Part shown: piece by piece, positions 37,387-46,773 of the stretch
Layout: each line of letters starts with the position of its first letter
Position numbering within the stretch: the stretch's first letter is position 1
From: Candidatus Alistipes faecigallinarum
GTDB taxonomy: Bacteria; Bacteroidota; Bacteroidia; Bacteroidales; Rikenellaceae
NCBI GenBank assembly: GCA_019115605.1
Contig: DXDG01000014.1
Coordinates: 124,001-188,000, forward strand
DNA: 64,000 nucleotides
Direction of reading: 5' to 3'
Program-made: the position numbers and the translations under genes
The notes under the pieces: model-generated
Databases searched by the model: none
What the model saw: the letters and a program-made list of their open reading frames with translations, nothing else
Told to the model about the DNA's origin: nothing

Positions 37387-38412
37387 CTATTTTTCGCGCA
37401 GGTGCTGCTCCCACTTCCAGGCCGAGGCGAGCGTCTCGTCGAGCGTCCGCTCGGCCTTCCAGCCCAGCTCGTTGTTGGCCAGCGTCGGGTCGGCCCAGAT
37501 GGCCACGATGTCGCCCTCGCGGCGCGGCGCGATGCGGTAGTTGAGCTTCAGGTGGTTGACCTCCTCGAAGCGGTGTACCAGTTCGAGCACCGAGACGCCG
37601 CGTCCCGTGCCGATGTTGAAGACCTCGTAGGAGCCCTTGCTGCGCCCTTCGATCATGCGGCCGATGGCGGCCACATGCGCCCGTGCAAGGTCCACGACGT
37701 CGATGTAGTCGCGGATGCACGATCCGTCGGGTGTCGGGTAGTCGTCGCCGAAGACCGAGAGGCACTCGCGGATGCCGGCGGCCGTCTGCGTGATGTAGGG
37801 CACGAGGTTCTGCGGCACGCCGCGCGGCAGCTCGCCGATCAGGGCCGAGGGGTGTGCGCCGATGGGGTTGAAGTAGCGCAGGGCGATGCCCTTCATCCCC
37901 TCGTAGGCGCCGACCGAGTCGCGGAGGATATCCTCGCACATCTGCTTCGTGTTGCCGTAGGGCGAGGTGGCCGGCTTGCGCGGCGTCTGCTCCGTGACGG
38001 GTTGTTTGTCGGGCTCGCCGTAGACGGTGCACGACGAGGAGAAGACGATGTTGTGGCGTCCGTATTCGCGCATGAGCGCGATGACGTTCATGAACGAGGT
38101 GAGGTTGTTGCGGTAGTACTCCAGGGGCTTGTGGACCGATTCGTTCACGGCCTTCGAGGCCGCGAAGTGGATCACCGAGTCGAACGCGTACTGCTCGAAG
38201 ACCTTGCGGAAGGCCGCCTCGTCGCAGCAGTCGGCCTCGACGAAGGGGACCTCGACGCCCGTGATCTTGCGGACGCCCTCGACGGCGCCGATCTCGCTGT
38301 TGGAGAGGTTGTCGACGATGACCACGTCGTATCCGGCGCGGATCAGCTCCACGGCGGTGTGCGAACCGATGTAACCGGCTCCGCCGCTGACCAAAACAGA
38401 GGGTTTGCTCAT
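37387..38412 (-). CDS. galE: UDP-glucose 4-epimerase
   Basis: A 341-residue extended short-chain dehydrogenase; the start at 38412 gives MSKPSVLVSGGAGYIGSHTAVEL. It has the GxxGxxG motif, FSSSCTVYGEPDK and the YGNTK catalytic Tyr-Lys, plus NPIGAHPSALIGE and the C-terminal WADPTLANNELGW. It interconverts UDP-glucose and UDP-galactose. Next to a secreted beta-galactosidase it may serve galactose use as well as sugar-nucleotide supply for the envelope. Confidence 0.95.
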   Translation of the reverse strand: MSKPSVLVSGGAGYIGSHTAVELIRAGYDVVIVDNLSNSEIGAVEGVRKITGVEVPFVEADCCDEAAFRKVFEQYAFDSVIHFAASKAVNESVHKPLEYYRNNLTSFMNVIALMREYGRHNIVFSSSCTVYGEPDKQPVTEQTPRKPATSPYGNTKQMCEDILRDSVGAYEGMKGIALRYFNPIGAHPSALIGELPRGVPQNLVPYITQTAAGIRECLSVFGDDYPTPDGSCIRDYIDVVDLARAHVAAIGRMIEGRSKGSYEVFNIGTGRGVSVLELVHRFEEVNHLKLNYRIAPRREGDIVAIWADPTLANNELGWKAERTLDETLASAWKWEQHLREK

Positions 38413-38440
38413 TTTGATGCGATTTTTGATATTCGATTCC

Positions 38441-38471
38441 CAAAGATAGGGTTTTTTTCGCGGGCGGGCAA
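38441..38471 (-). promoter_or_regulatory. Promoter of galE
   Basis: On the minus strand TATCTTTG (38448-38441) with TTG (38471-38469) 20 bases upstream. The start codon is 29 bases away. The remaining gap to 38670 holds no gene. Confidence 0.65.
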
Positions 38472-38670
38472 CATCCCGGCGGAAAACCTTGCGGCGGTGC
38501 GGCGGTTTTGCCCGCGTCCGGTTTGCCGCGGGGTGCAAACCGCGCCGCAGGGGCCGCGGAGGGCGTTCGTGCGCCGCGCCGCCCGCCCCTGCGGCACGTG
38601 CCGCTGACGAATTGTAACCCCGAAAGCGAAAAAAATGGCACGAAAGTGGCGGTTTCTCCGAAAATAGTTG

Positions 38671-38678
38671 TACATTTG
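38671..38678 (+). promoter_or_regulatory. -7 box before kbl
   Basis: TACATTTG fits the -7 consensus, about 50 bases before the kbl start. The -33 position is poor. Confidence 0.5.
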
Positions 38679-38728
38679 TAACAGACTGATAGTTTACCTG
38701 CGATCTTTCATCAAAAAATTAAGAGAAT

Positions 38729-39916
38729 ATGTACGGTAAAATCAAAGAACACCTGCAGCGGGAACTCGCCGAAATCGAGGCTGCAGGGCTCTACAAGAAG
38801 GAGCGTGTCATCACCTCGCCCCAGCGGACCGAGATCGAGGTGGCCGGCCGTCCGGTGCTGAACTTCTGCGCCAACAACTACCTGGTGCTCTCCGACAACA
38901 AGCGCCTGATCGAGGCGGCCAAGCGGACGATGGACGCCCGCGGCTTCGGCATGTCGTCCGTGCGCTTCATCTGCGGCTGCCAGGATATCCACAAGGAGCT
39001 TGAGCGGGCTATCGCCGACTACTTCGGCACGGAGGACACGATTCTCTACGCCGCCTGCTTCGACGCCAACGGCGGAGTCTTCGAGCCGCTCTTCACGCAG
39101 GAGGACGCCATCATCTCCGATGCGCTGAACCACGCCTCGATCATCGACGGCGTGCGCCTGTGCAAGGCTGTGCGCTACCGCTATGCCAATGCCGACATGG
39201 CCGAGCTGGAGAAGTGCCTCAAGCAGGCGCAGGCCCAGCGTTTCCGCATCATCTGCACCGACGGCGTCTTCTCGATGGACGGCAACGCCGCGCCGCTGGA
39301 CCGCATCTGCGAGCTGGCCGAGAAGTACGACGCGCTGGTGATGGTCGACGAGTGCCACTCGGCCGGCGTGCTCGGCAAGACGGGCCGCGGCATCACCGAA
39401 CTCTACGACCTGCGCGGCAAGGTCGATATCCTCACCGGTACGCTGGGCAAGGCCTTCGGCGGCGCCGTGGGCGGCTTCACGACGGGCCGCAAGGAGATCA
39501 TCGACATGCTGCGCCAGCGTTCGCGCCCCTACCTGTTCTCCAACTCGCTGCCCCCCGCCGTGGTGGGTGCCGGCATCGAGATGTTCAGGATGCTGGCCGA
39601 GAGCAACGAACTGCACGACCGTCTGGTTGCCAACGTCGAGCACTTCCGCAAGGGCATGATGGCCGCCGGTTTCGACATCAAGCCCACGCAGTCGGCCATC
39701 TGCGCCGTGATGCTCTACGACGCGAAGCTCTCGCAGGACTTCGCCGCACGGCTGCAGGAGGAGGGTGTCTTCGTTACGGGCTTCTACTATCCGGTGGTTC
39801 CGAAGGGACAGGCGCGTATCCGCGTGCAGGTGTCGGCCGGACATACGACCGAGCAGCTCGACCGCTGCATCGCGGCCTTCACGAAGGTAGGCAAGGAGTT
39901 GAACGTTCTCAAATAA
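38729..39916 (+). CDS. kbl: Glycine C-acetyltransferase (2-amino-3-ketobutyrate CoA ligase)
   Basis: A 395-residue alpha-oxoamine synthase using pyridoxal phosphate. It has NFCANNYLVLSDN, the MSSVRFICGCQDIHKELE segment, VDECHSAGVLGKTGRG and the PLP-lysine region LTGTLGKAFGGAVGG (lysine about residue 242). With threonine dehydrogenase it splits threonine-derived 2-amino-3-ketobutyrate into glycine and acetyl-CoA. Serine palmitoyltransferase is a close relative, but the N-terminus (MYGKIKEHLQRELAEIEAAGLYK) is that of Kbl. An Lrp/AsnC regulator follows 10 bases later. No threonine dehydrogenase is in the window. Confidence 0.9.
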   Translation: MYGKIKEHLQRELAEIEAAGLYKKERVITSPQRTEIEVAGRPVLNFCANNYLVLSDNKRLIEAAKRTMDARGFGMSSVRFICGCQDIHKELERAIADYFGTEDTILYAACFDANGGVFEPLFTQEDAIISDALNHASIIDGVRLCKAVRYRYANADMAELEKCLKQAQAQRFRIICTDGVFSMDGNAAPLDRICELAEKYDALVMVDECHSAGVLGKTGRGITELYDLRGKVDILTGTLGKAFGGAVGGFTTGRKEIIDMLRQRSRPYLFSNSLPPAVVGAGIEMFRMLAESNELHDRLVANVEHFRKGMMAAGFDIKPTQSAICAVMLYDAKLSQDFAARLQEEGVFVTGFYYPVVPKGQARIRVQVSAGHTTEQLDRCIAAFTKVGKELNVLK

Positions 39917-39926
39917 AACCGCAAAC

Positions 39927-40421
39927 ATGCACCCGACCATGACGAAAGTAGCCTTGGATGCGATCGATCGCAAGATCCTCAAGTTCCTGATCAAGAACGC
40001 CCGCATGCCGTTCCTGGAGATCGCCCGCGAGTGCGGCATCTCGGGAGCCGCCATCCACCAGCGTATCCGCAAGCTCGACGAGGCCGGCGTGATCCTCGGC
40101 AGCCGTCTTGTGGTGAATCCCAAGATGATGGGCTTCGACGTCTGCGCCCACGTGAGCATCACGCTGCGCGACCCGAAGCTCCTCTCGGAGGCCATCGAGG
40201 AGCTGAAGAAGGTTCCCGAGATCGTGGAGTGCCACTTCATCACCGGTGCCGGCAACATCCTCGTCAAGCTCTACTGCGTGGACAACGAGCACCTCATGCG
40301 CACGATCTTCGACGGAATCCTGCACATCCAGGGCCTCGCCTCCACCGAGACCTTCATCTCGCTGCAGGAGGTCTTCCAGCGCGAGATCAACATCGACTTC
40401 ATCGAGGACAGGCTTCAGTAA
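39927..40421 (+). CDS. Lrp/AsnC-family transcriptional regulator
   Basis: A 164-residue regulator; the ATG at 39939 (MTKVALDAID) is an alternative start giving a family-typical N-terminus. The winged helix (DRKILKFLIKNARMPFLEIARECGISGAAIHQRIRKL) is followed by the ligand-binding RAM domain with HFITGAGNILVKLYC. Such proteins sense amino acids. Its place 10 bases after kbl suggests control of threonine/glycine metabolism, possibly of its own operon. A strong terminator follows. Confidence 0.88.
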   Translation: MHPTMTKVALDAIDRKILKFLIKNARMPFLEIARECGISGAAIHQRIRKLDEAGVILGSRLVVNPKMMGFDVCAHVSITLRDPKLLSEAIEELKKVPEIVECHFITGAGNILVKLYCVDNEHLMRTIFDGILHIQGLASTETFISLQEVFQREINIDFIEDRLQ

Positions 40422-40445
40422 CGGGCCGTCTCTCCGGAATAGGGC

Positions 40446-40481
40446 AACGCCGGATTCCCGCAGGGGAATCCGGCGTTTTTT
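40446..40481 (+). terminator. Rho-independent terminator after the kbl-lrp unit
   Basis: AACGCCGGATTCCC and GGGAATCCGGCGTT form a 14-bp stem with a 4-base loop, ending in six or more T. A textbook intrinsic terminator 24 bases after the regulator stop. Confidence 0.9.
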
Positions 40482-40547
40482 CGTGTGCGGCGGCCGACCG
40501 CGGTCCCCGGGGCTCCGAAGTCTGCCGCACGGCGGTTTTCCGACTGC

Positions 40548-40640
40548 GTGCGGCCTCTCCCGGCAGGGTGCGGATTTCTCCCGGCTGCGTGCGGATTCCT
40601 CCCGGCAGGGTGCGGATTCCTCCCGGCTGGGTGCGGGCCG
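40548..40640. repeat. Tandem repeat array, 21-base unit, about four copies
   Basis: Units beginning GTGCGGATTCCTCCCGGC start at 40548, 40568, 40589, 40610 and (partial) 40631; they alternate between endings 'AGG' and 'TG(C/G)'. The array ends about 20 bases before the stop codon of the S4 gene. No function is evident. Confidence 0.75.
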
Positions 40641-40659
40641 CGCCCTTGTCGGCGTGGGG

Positions 40660-41055
40660 CTACTCCTCCTCGTCGTAGAGGACCTCCTCCATGAGCGAGT
40701 CGAGCTCGCGGCGCTCCTTCTTGGTCGGGCGCCCCGTGCCGCGGTCGCGGAAGACGAAGATCGTCTCGCGCGGGACGTGGAGCTTGTCGAGCTCCTCCTG
40801 CGGCGTCGTGTCGAGGCAGTAGGCCGCGACGTTCTTCGCCGGCTGGCGGCTCGACACCAGGTCGAGCACCTTGTAGGAGTAGGTTACCTGCTGCTTGCGC
40901 ACGGCGATGCGGTCGCCGATCTTCACCTCGCGCGAGGGCTTGGCATAGGCGTCGTTCACCGTAACCTTGTTCGTGCGGATGGCGTCGGCCGCGTCGCTGC
41001 GCGTCTTGAAGATGCGCACGGCCCAGAGGTATTTGTCCAGTCGGATATCGTCCAT
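40660..41055 (-). CDS. S4-domain RNA-binding protein (Hsp15/YrfH-like)
   Basis: A 131-residue protein with an N-terminal S4 domain (DDIRLDKYLWAVRIFKTRSDAADAIRTNKVTVN) and a basic/acidic tail ending in a run of glutamates. This matches Hsp15, which binds 50S subunits carrying stalled peptidyl-tRNA. It is the last gene of the minus-strand run and lies 81 bases after ftsW, so it may be read with the cell wall genes. Confidence 0.85.
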   Translation of the reverse strand: MDDIRLDKYLWAVRIFKTRSDAADAIRTNKVTVNDAYAKPSREVKIGDRIAVRKQQVTYSYKVLDLVSSRQPAKNVAAYCLDTTPQEELDKLHVPRETIFVFRDRGTGRPTKKERRELDSLMEEVLYDEEE

Positions 41056-41136
41056 GATCGTTTGCGTGTTTCGGGATATGGTTCAGAGGCGGCGTGACGG
41101 CCGTTCCCGGGCCGTTGTCTCCCGCCGCGGGGGATG

Positions 41137-42519
41137 TCAGCGTTCGTAGAGTGTCTCGGCGCGGGGCGTGTCGTGCGACCGTTCGTCGTTCTGGCGGCTG
41201 ACGCTCAGGATCATGCCCAGGGCGATGGTCGTGAAGAGCGTCGAGGAGCCGCCGCGCGAGATGAGCGGCAGGGTCTGTCCCGTCTCGGGGATGAGGTTCA
41301 CCGTAACCATGATGTGCAGCAGCGCCTGGCAGGTGATCAGCAGCGCGAGGCCCAGCACGAGCAGTCCCGGGAAGGCGGTTCCGCAGCGGCGGAAGATCTC
41401 GATGGCCCGGAAGAAGATCCACAGGTAGAGCATCAGCAGCACCAGGGCCAGCAGCAGCCCGTACTCCTCGACGAAGAAGGCGTAGGCGTAGTCGCTCTCG
41501 GGGTGGATCATCTCCACGCGCATGGCGCTCTGTCCGGCGCCCTCGCCGAGGATGCCGCCGTTGTGGATGGCGATCATCGAGCGCTCGGTGTCGGTGAGGT
41601 GTTCGATGGGTTTGTCGACCTGCGTCTCGGTCCAGAGGTGGATCCAGGTCGAGACGCGTCCTTCGGCCGTCTCGCTGCGCCCGAGGTTGAGGGCCATGAT
41701 CAGGACGATGCCCGCGACGCCCCATCCCACGAGCTTCATCAGCTCGCCGAAGCGCACGCGGCCGATGAGCATCATCACCCACGAGGCCATGGCCACCAGC
41801 ACGGCCGAGGAGGTGTGCGCCGGGAAGATCACCGCGCACGACACCACGACGGGCATGAGGATCGGCACCGTGCCTTCGCGCCAGATCCTGCGCTGCTGGG
41901 CCGAAGAGTGCCAGGTCCAGAAGCGCCACGAGGGGACGATGCGGATGCGGTCGATCTTCGACTGGCGGGAGGCGAGTTGCTGGGCGAGGAAGAGCACCGT
42001 GGCGACCTTCAGCGCCTCGGAGGGCTGGAACTGGAAGGGCCCGAGGGGAATCCAGCGGGCGGCGCCGTTGGTCGTCGCGCCGATGAAGTAGACGGTCAGG
42101 GTGAGCAGCACCGAGAGGAAGTAGAACGGACGGGCGAAGTAGTTGTAGATGCGGCAGTTGATCTTCTGCACGGCGATCATCACCACGAGGCTCGCCGCGA
42201 GGATCATCAGCTGCTGCCGGAGGAAGTGCGACGTCGTGCGGGCCGCACTGGCGTCGTAGGCCATCTTGGCCGTCGAGGAGTAGACCACCAGGATGGAGAT
42301 CACGGCCAGCGCGGCGATGATGATCCACAGCACGCGGTCGCCCGTGAAAAGACGGGTCCTCTGCCGTTCGGCCGCAGCCGCGGCATCGCCCGGCGCATCG
42401 CCCCGGAAAGCCTCCCGTTCCCCGGCATCCCGGGAGGTGCGGCCGTCGCGCCGCGCCGCATCGCGGGCCGTGGCGGCCCTCTGCCGTTCGTCGTATGCGT
42501 ACTCCTCGCTGCGTTTCAT
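41137..42519 (-). CDS. ftsW: Cell division protein FtsW (SEDS glycosyltransferase)
   Basis: A 460-residue protein starting at MKRSEEYAYD (42519). Residues 1-60 are a highly charged arginine/aspartate/alanine-rich cytoplasmic tail, long for FtsW. Then come about ten membrane segments with the SEDS signature: a GAARWIPLG segment, VEEYGLLLALVLLM and PLISRGGSS. FtsW polymerises septal murein together with the FtsI-type protein of the same operon. It sits 13 bases after murD, where FtsW is usual. Confidence 0.93.
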   Translation of the reverse strand: MKRSEEYAYDERQRAATARDAARRDGRTSRDAGEREAFRGDAPGDAAAAAERQRTRLFTGDRVLWIIIAALAVISILVVYSSTAKMAYDASAARTTSHFLRQQLMILAASLVVMIAVQKINCRIYNYFARPFYFLSVLLTLTVYFIGATTNGAARWIPLGPFQFQPSEALKVATVLFLAQQLASRQSKIDRIRIVPSWRFWTWHSSAQQRRIWREGTVPILMPVVVSCAVIFPAHTSSAVLVAMASWVMMLIGRVRFGELMKLVGWGVAGIVLIMALNLGRSETAEGRVSTWIHLWTETQVDKPIEHLTDTERSMIAIHNGGILGEGAGQSAMRVEMIHPESDYAYAFFVEEYGLLLALVLLMLYLWIFFRAIEIFRRCGTAFPGLLVLGLALLITCQALLHIMVTVNLIPETGQTLPLISRGGSSTLFTTIALGMILSVSRQNDERSHDTPRAETLYER

Positions 42520-42532
42520 TCCCCGGGAGGCG

Positions 42533-43888
42533 TTATGCGTTCTCCGCGACCCACTGCTTGAACAGCTCGCCGCGGTTTTCGTAATTTTTGAACAGGTCGA
42601 AGCTGGCGCAGGCCGGCGACAGCAGCACGGCATCGCCCTCGCGGGCGGCGGCCCGCGCCGCACGCATCGCCTCGTCGAGCGACGAGGTGGAGATCACCTC
42701 GGGTACCACGCCCGTGAATTCGCGCACGAGCTTCGCGTTGTCCACGCCCATGCAGACGAGCGTGTGGACCTTGCGGCGGGCGAACTCCTTGAGCGGCGTG
42801 TAGTCGTTGCCCTTGTCCGTGCCGCCGGCGATCCACACCACCGGGCGCGTCATGCTCTCCAGCGCGTAGTAGACCGAATCGACGTTCGTGGCCTTCGAGT
42901 CGTTGATCCACGCTACGCCCCCGCGTTCGGCCACGGGCTCCAGGCGGTGCTCTACGGGCGCGAAGTCGTAGAGCGACGTGCGGATCTGCTCCTCGTCGAC
43001 CCCGGCGGCGAGGGCCGCCAGCGCCGCGGCCATGGCGTTGTAGGCGTTGTGGAGCCCCTTGATGCGGAGCTTCGCGGTGTCGATCTCCACGGTGTGCCGG
43101 CCGACCGTGGCGGTGAAGACCCCGTCGCAGAGGAAGGCGTCGCCCGCGCCGCTCGCCACGGCGTTCTTCGCCGCGAAGGGGAGCTGCTTCATGCGCAGGT
43201 CGTATTTCGGGAGCTGCTGCCAGATCACCTCGTCGTCGCCCGAGTAGATGAACCAGTCGCGCGAGGTCATGTTCTGCGTGATGCGCATCTTCGCGTCGAC
43301 GTAGTTCTGGAAGCAGTGGTCGTAGCGGTCCAGGTGGTCGGGCGTGATGTTCGTCAGCACGCCGATGTGGGCGCGGAAGCGGTACATGCCGTCGAGCTGG
43401 AAGGAGCTCAACTCCAGGACGTACCAGTCGTACGAACCCGTGGCCACGGAGTAGGCGAAGCTCTCGCCGATGTTGCCGCCCAGGGCGACGTTCATCCCCG
43501 CGTCGCGCAGGATCTTGTAGATGAGCGACGTCGTGGTGGTCTTGCCGTTCGAGCCGGTGATGCAGATGCAGCGTGCGCGGCCCATGTAGCGGCCGGCGAA
43601 TTCGATCTCGGAGATGACGGGGATGCCCGCCTCGCGGATCCGCCGCACGACGGGTGCCGTCTCGGGAATTCCGGGCGACTTGATGACCTCCGAGGCCGCG
43701 AGGATCCGCTCCAGGGTGTGGCCGCCCTCCTCGTAGGGCACCTGCCAGGCGTCGAGCCGCTCGCGGAAGCGTGCGGCGATCGTTCCCGAATCCGAAAGGA
43801 AGATCTCGAAGCCCTCCTTTTTGGCGAGGATCGCGGATCCGTAGCCGCTGATGCCTCCGCCGAGTACGACGATGTTCTTGTGTCGCAT
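42533..43888 (-). CDS. murD: UDP-N-acetylmuramoyl-L-alanine-D-glutamate ligase
   Basis: A 451-residue Mur ligase. The N-terminal Rossmann-like domain begins IVVLGGGISGYGSAILAKKEG, the ATP-binding loop is CITGSNGKTTTTSLIY, the central domain has NITPDHLDRYD, and the C-terminal domain has EHRLEPVAERGGVAWINDSKATN and WIAGGTDKG. It adds D-glutamate to UDP-MurNAc-L-Ala in the cytoplasm. Confidence 0.95.
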   Translation of the reverse strand: MRHKNIVVLGGGISGYGSAILAKKEGFEIFLSDSGTIAARFRERLDAWQVPYEEGGHTLERILAASEVIKSPGIPETAPVVRRIREAGIPVISEIEFAGRYMGRARCICITGSNGKTTTTSLIYKILRDAGMNVALGGNIGESFAYSVATGSYDWYVLELSSFQLDGMYRFRAHIGVLTNITPDHLDRYDHCFQNYVDAKMRITQNMTSRDWFIYSGDDEVIWQQLPKYDLRMKQLPFAAKNAVASGAGDAFLCDGVFTATVGRHTVEIDTAKLRIKGLHNAYNAMAAALAALAAGVDEEQIRTSLYDFAPVEHRLEPVAERGGVAWINDSKATNVDSVYYALESMTRPVVWIAGGTDKGNDYTPLKEFARRKVHTLVCMGVDNAKLVREFTGVVPEVISTSSLDEAMRAARAAAREGDAVLLSPACASFDLFKNYENRGELFKQWVAENA

Positions 43889-43952
43889 AGGGTTTGTTCT
43901 GTATGGGTTCTGTCCGATGCCGGGGCGGCGCGAAGTCCGTCCCGCCGTCGGC

Positions 43953-45197
43953 CTATCGTATCTTGAGCGTTACGAGCGTGATGGCTGCCAGCAGCAGCGA
44001 GATGATCCAGAAGCGCGTTACGATCTTCGTCTCGAAGAGACCCTTCTTCTGGTAGTGGTGGTGTATGGGCGACATGAGCAGGATGCGCCGTCCCTCGCCG
44101 TACTTGCGTTTGGTGTACTTGAACCAGCTGACCTGGAGCATCACCGAGAAGCTCTCGACGAGGAAGACGCCGCAGAGCAGCGGCAGCAGCAGCTCCTTGC
44201 GGATGCAGAGGGCGAAGACGGCGATCACGCCGCCGATCGAGAGCGACCCCGTGTCGCCCATGAAGATCTGCGCCGGGAAGGAGTTGTACCAGAGGAATCC
44301 CACGAGGGCGCCGGCCAGCGCCGCGGCGAAGACCACCAGCTCGCCGCTCTGGGGGATGTACATGATGTTGAGGTAGTCGGCGTAGACGATGTGTCCCGAG
44401 AGGTAGGCCAGCACGCCCAGCACGGTGACGATCGGCACCGAAACGCCCGTAACGAGTCCGTCGAGCCCGTCCGTGAGGTTGGCGCCGTTCGAGACGGCCG
44501 TAACGACGAAGATCGCCACCAGGACGTAGAGCAGCCATGTGGCCGTGTCGTTGCCGCCCGTCAGCCAGCCGTAGTCGAACTCGTTATCCTTGACGAAGGG
44601 GATGGTCGTCTGCGTGGTCTTGACCGACTCGGAGTTGAGCAGCACGGTCTGCTGGACGCTCTGCACGGCCTCGCCGCTCTCGTCGAGGTAGATCGTCTCG
44701 ACGGGCTGCGTGGTCTTCTCGCGGACGACGATCTGGGGCGAGAGCCACATCGTCAGGCCGACGATGATGCCCAGGCCGACCTGTCCGACGATCTTGAAAC
44801 GTCCCTTGAGCCCCTCCTTGCGGTGGCGGAAGACCTTGATGTAGTCGTCCAGGCCGCCGATCAGCCCGAGCCAGACGGTCGAGACGAGCAACAGCTGCAC
44901 GTAGACGTTGTCGAGCTTCCCGAGCAGCAGTGTCGGAATGAGGATCGCCAGGAGGATGATCACGCCGCCCATGGTCGGCGTTCCGCGCTTCTGGAGCTGT
45001 CCTTCGAGCCCGAGGTCGCGGATCTCCTCGCCGATCTGCTTGCGGCGCAGGAAGTCGATGATCCGCCGTCCGAAGATGATGACGATGAGCAGCGAGAGGA
45101 TCACCGCTGCCGAAGCCCGGAACGACAGGTACTGGAACACGCCCGATCCGGGCAGGTCGTACGCCTCGTCGAGGTATTTGAAAAGATGGTAAAGCAT
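43953..45197 (-). CDS. mraY: Phospho-N-acetylmuramoyl-pentapeptide transferase
   Basis: A 414-residue polytopic enzyme that makes lipid I. It has [13 protein letters not shown], the DDYIK aspartate motif, [24 protein letters not shown] and [10 protein letters not shown], the standard MraY set. Between the DDYIK loop and the NLTDGLDGL motif is a soluble insertion of about 60 residues ([18 protein letters not shown]...), which I believe is usual in Bacteroidota. A possible weak promoter lies just upstream. Confidence 0.95.
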   Translation of the reverse strand: MLYHLFKYLDEAYDLPGSGVFQYLSFRASAAVILSLLIVIIFGRRIIDFLRRKQIGEEIRDLGLEGQLQKRGTPTMGGVIILLAILIPTLLLGKLDNVYVQLLLVSTVWLGLIGGLDDYIKVFRHRKEGLKGRFKIVGQVGLGIIVGLTMWLSPQIVVREKTTQPVETIYLDESGEAVQSVQQTVLLNSESVKTTQTTIPFVKDNEFDYGWLTGGNDTATWLLYVLVAIFVVTAVSNGANLTDGLDGLVTGVSVPIVTVLGVLAYLSGHIVYADYLNIMYIPQSGELVVFAAALAGALVGFLWYNSFPAQIFMGDTGSLSIGGVIAVFALCIRKELLLPLLCGVFLVESFSVMLQVSWFKYTKRKYGEGRRILLMSPIHHHYQKKGLFETKIVTRFWIISLLLAAITLVTLKIR

Positions 45198-45231
45198 GGT
45201 CGTAGGGTTTTCAGTCCGCGTTGCCGCGGGG

Positions 45232-45239
45232 CAAAATTA
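45232..45239 (-). promoter_or_regulatory. Possible internal promoter before mraY
   Basis: On the minus strand TAATTTTG fits the -7 element, 35 bases before the mraY start, in the longest gap (88 bases) of the cell wall cluster. No clear -33 element. Confidence 0.3.
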
Positions 45240-45285
45240 ACGCTTTCGTCCGACAGTCGGAAATTTCCGCGCCCTTAATGTGCGC

Positions 45286-46746
45286 CTAACGTGCGCCGAG
45301 CAGCCCGAAGGCCCTGCGGACCTCCTCGCGGTCGTCGAAGTGGTGCTTCACGTCGCCGATGATCTGGTAGGTCTCGTGTCCCTTGCCGGCGACGAGGATC
45401 ACGTCGCCCGGGCGCGAGAGCATCACGGCCGTGCGGATCGCCTCCGCGCGGTCGGCAATGCGCAGGTAGCGCGCCGCGGGGTCGAGGCCCGCGATCATCT
45501 CGTCGAGGATCGCCTCGGGCGACTCGTGCCGCGGGTTGTCGGAGGTGAAGATCGCCGTCGTGGCGTGCTGCACGGCGATCTGCGCCATCTCGGGGCGTTT
45601 CGTGCGGTCGCGGTCGCCGCCGCAGCCGCAGACGACGATCAGCTGCTGCGCGGGGGTGCGTATTTCGTCGATCGTGCGCAGGACGTTCTCCAGGGCGTCG
45701 GGCGTGTGGGCGTAGTCCACGACGGCCGTGGTGCCGTTGGCGGCGCGGAGGATCTCGAAGCGCCCGCTTACGGGGTGCAGCGTCGAGAGCACGCGCAGCA
45801 CCTCCTCGCGGTCGAAGCCCAGCAGGCAGGCCGTGGCGTAGACCGCCAGCAGGTTGTAGGCGTTGAAGCGTCCGAGCAGCCCGACCCAGAGCTCGCGGCC
45901 GTCGAGGCGCAGCAGCATGCCGTCGAGGTGCATCTCGACGATCTTGCAGCGGAAGTCGGCCATCGCGCGCAGCGAGTAGGTATGCACGCGCGCCGCGGTG
46001 TTCTGGACCATGACGCTCCCGTTGCGGTCGTCGGCGTTGGTCAGGGCGAAGGCCCCGGCGGGCAGCGCATCGAAGAAGCGCTTCTTGGCGCGGATGTACT
46101 CGGCGAAGGTCTTGTGGTAGTCGAGGTGGTCGTGCGTGATGTTCGTGAAGACGCCGCCGGCGAAGTCGAGGCCGCGCGTGCGCTCCTGGACGATGGCGTG
46201 CGACGAGCACTCCATGAAGCAGTAGTCGCAGCCCGCATCGACCATTTCGCGCATCATGGCGTTCAGGCGGATCGCGTCGGGCGTCGTGTGCGTCGCCTCG
46301 ACCTCGCGGCCGTCGATGCGGTAGACGACCGTCGAGATCAGCCCTGCGCGGTAGCCCAGCGCGCGCACCAGGTCGTAGAGCAGCGTCGCGGTGGTCGTCT
46401 TGCCGTTGGTGCCGGTGATGCCCACGAGCCGCAGCTCGCGGCTCGGGTGGTCGTAGAAGGCCGCGGCCATGTCGGCCATGGCCCCCGCCGTATCCGGCAC
46501 GCGGACGTAGACGACCCCCGGGGCGGGTGTTTCGGGAATCCGTTCGCAGACGATGGCCGCGGCCCCCGCGCCGACGGCCGCCGGGATGAAGTCATGGCCG
46601 TCGCGCAGCGTGCCGGGGACGGCGAAGAAGCAGTCGCCCGCGCCGACGGCCCGCGAGTCGTAGGTGAGGCCGTGGATGGCGGTTTCGGGATCGCCGAGAA
46701 GCTCCCCGACGGTGGTTGCGGAGAGCAGTTCCGAGAGTTTTTTCAT
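45286..46746 (-). CDS. murE: UDP-N-acetylmuramyl-tripeptide synthetase, meso-DAP type
   Basis: A 486-residue Mur ligase. It has DSRAVGAGDCFFAVPG near the start, the ATP loop GITGTNGKTTTATLLYD, TNITHDHLDYHKTFAEY and, at about residue 405, the DNPR motif that selects meso-diaminopimelate; GKGHETYQ follows near the C-terminus. So the murein is predicted to be meso-DAP linked. Confidence 0.95.
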   Translation of the reverse strand: MKKLSELLSATTVGELLGDPETAIHGLTYDSRAVGAGDCFFAVPGTLRDGHDFIPAAVGAGAAAIVCERIPETPAPGVVYVRVPDTAGAMADMAAAFYDHPSRELRLVGITGTNGKTTTATLLYDLVRALGYRAGLISTVVYRIDGREVEATHTTPDAIRLNAMMREMVDAGCDYCFMECSSHAIVQERTRGLDFAGGVFTNITHDHLDYHKTFAEYIRAKKRFFDALPAGAFALTNADDRNGSVMVQNTAARVHTYSLRAMADFRCKIVEMHLDGMLLRLDGRELWVGLLGRFNAYNLLAVYATACLLGFDREEVLRVLSTLHPVSGRFEILRAANGTTAVVDYAHTPDALENVLRTIDEIRTPAQQLIVVCGCGGDRDRTKRPEMAQIAVQHATTAIFTSDNPRHESPEAILDEMIAGLDPAARYLRIADRAEAIRTAVMLSRPGDVILVAGKGHETYQIIGDVKHHFDDREEVRRAFGLLGAR

Positions 46747-46773
46747 GGTTATGCGTGTTTTTTCGTATTCTCC

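Noticed and set aside
38729..39916. Serine palmitoyltransferase for sphingolipids
   Set aside because: The family is close and Bacteroidota do make sphingolipids, but the N-terminal sequence and the neighbouring Lrp/AsnC regulator fit glycine C-acetyltransferase better.
40548..40640. CRISPR array or coding repeat
   Set aside because: Units are adjacent without spacers, and no plausible start codon and protein cover them.
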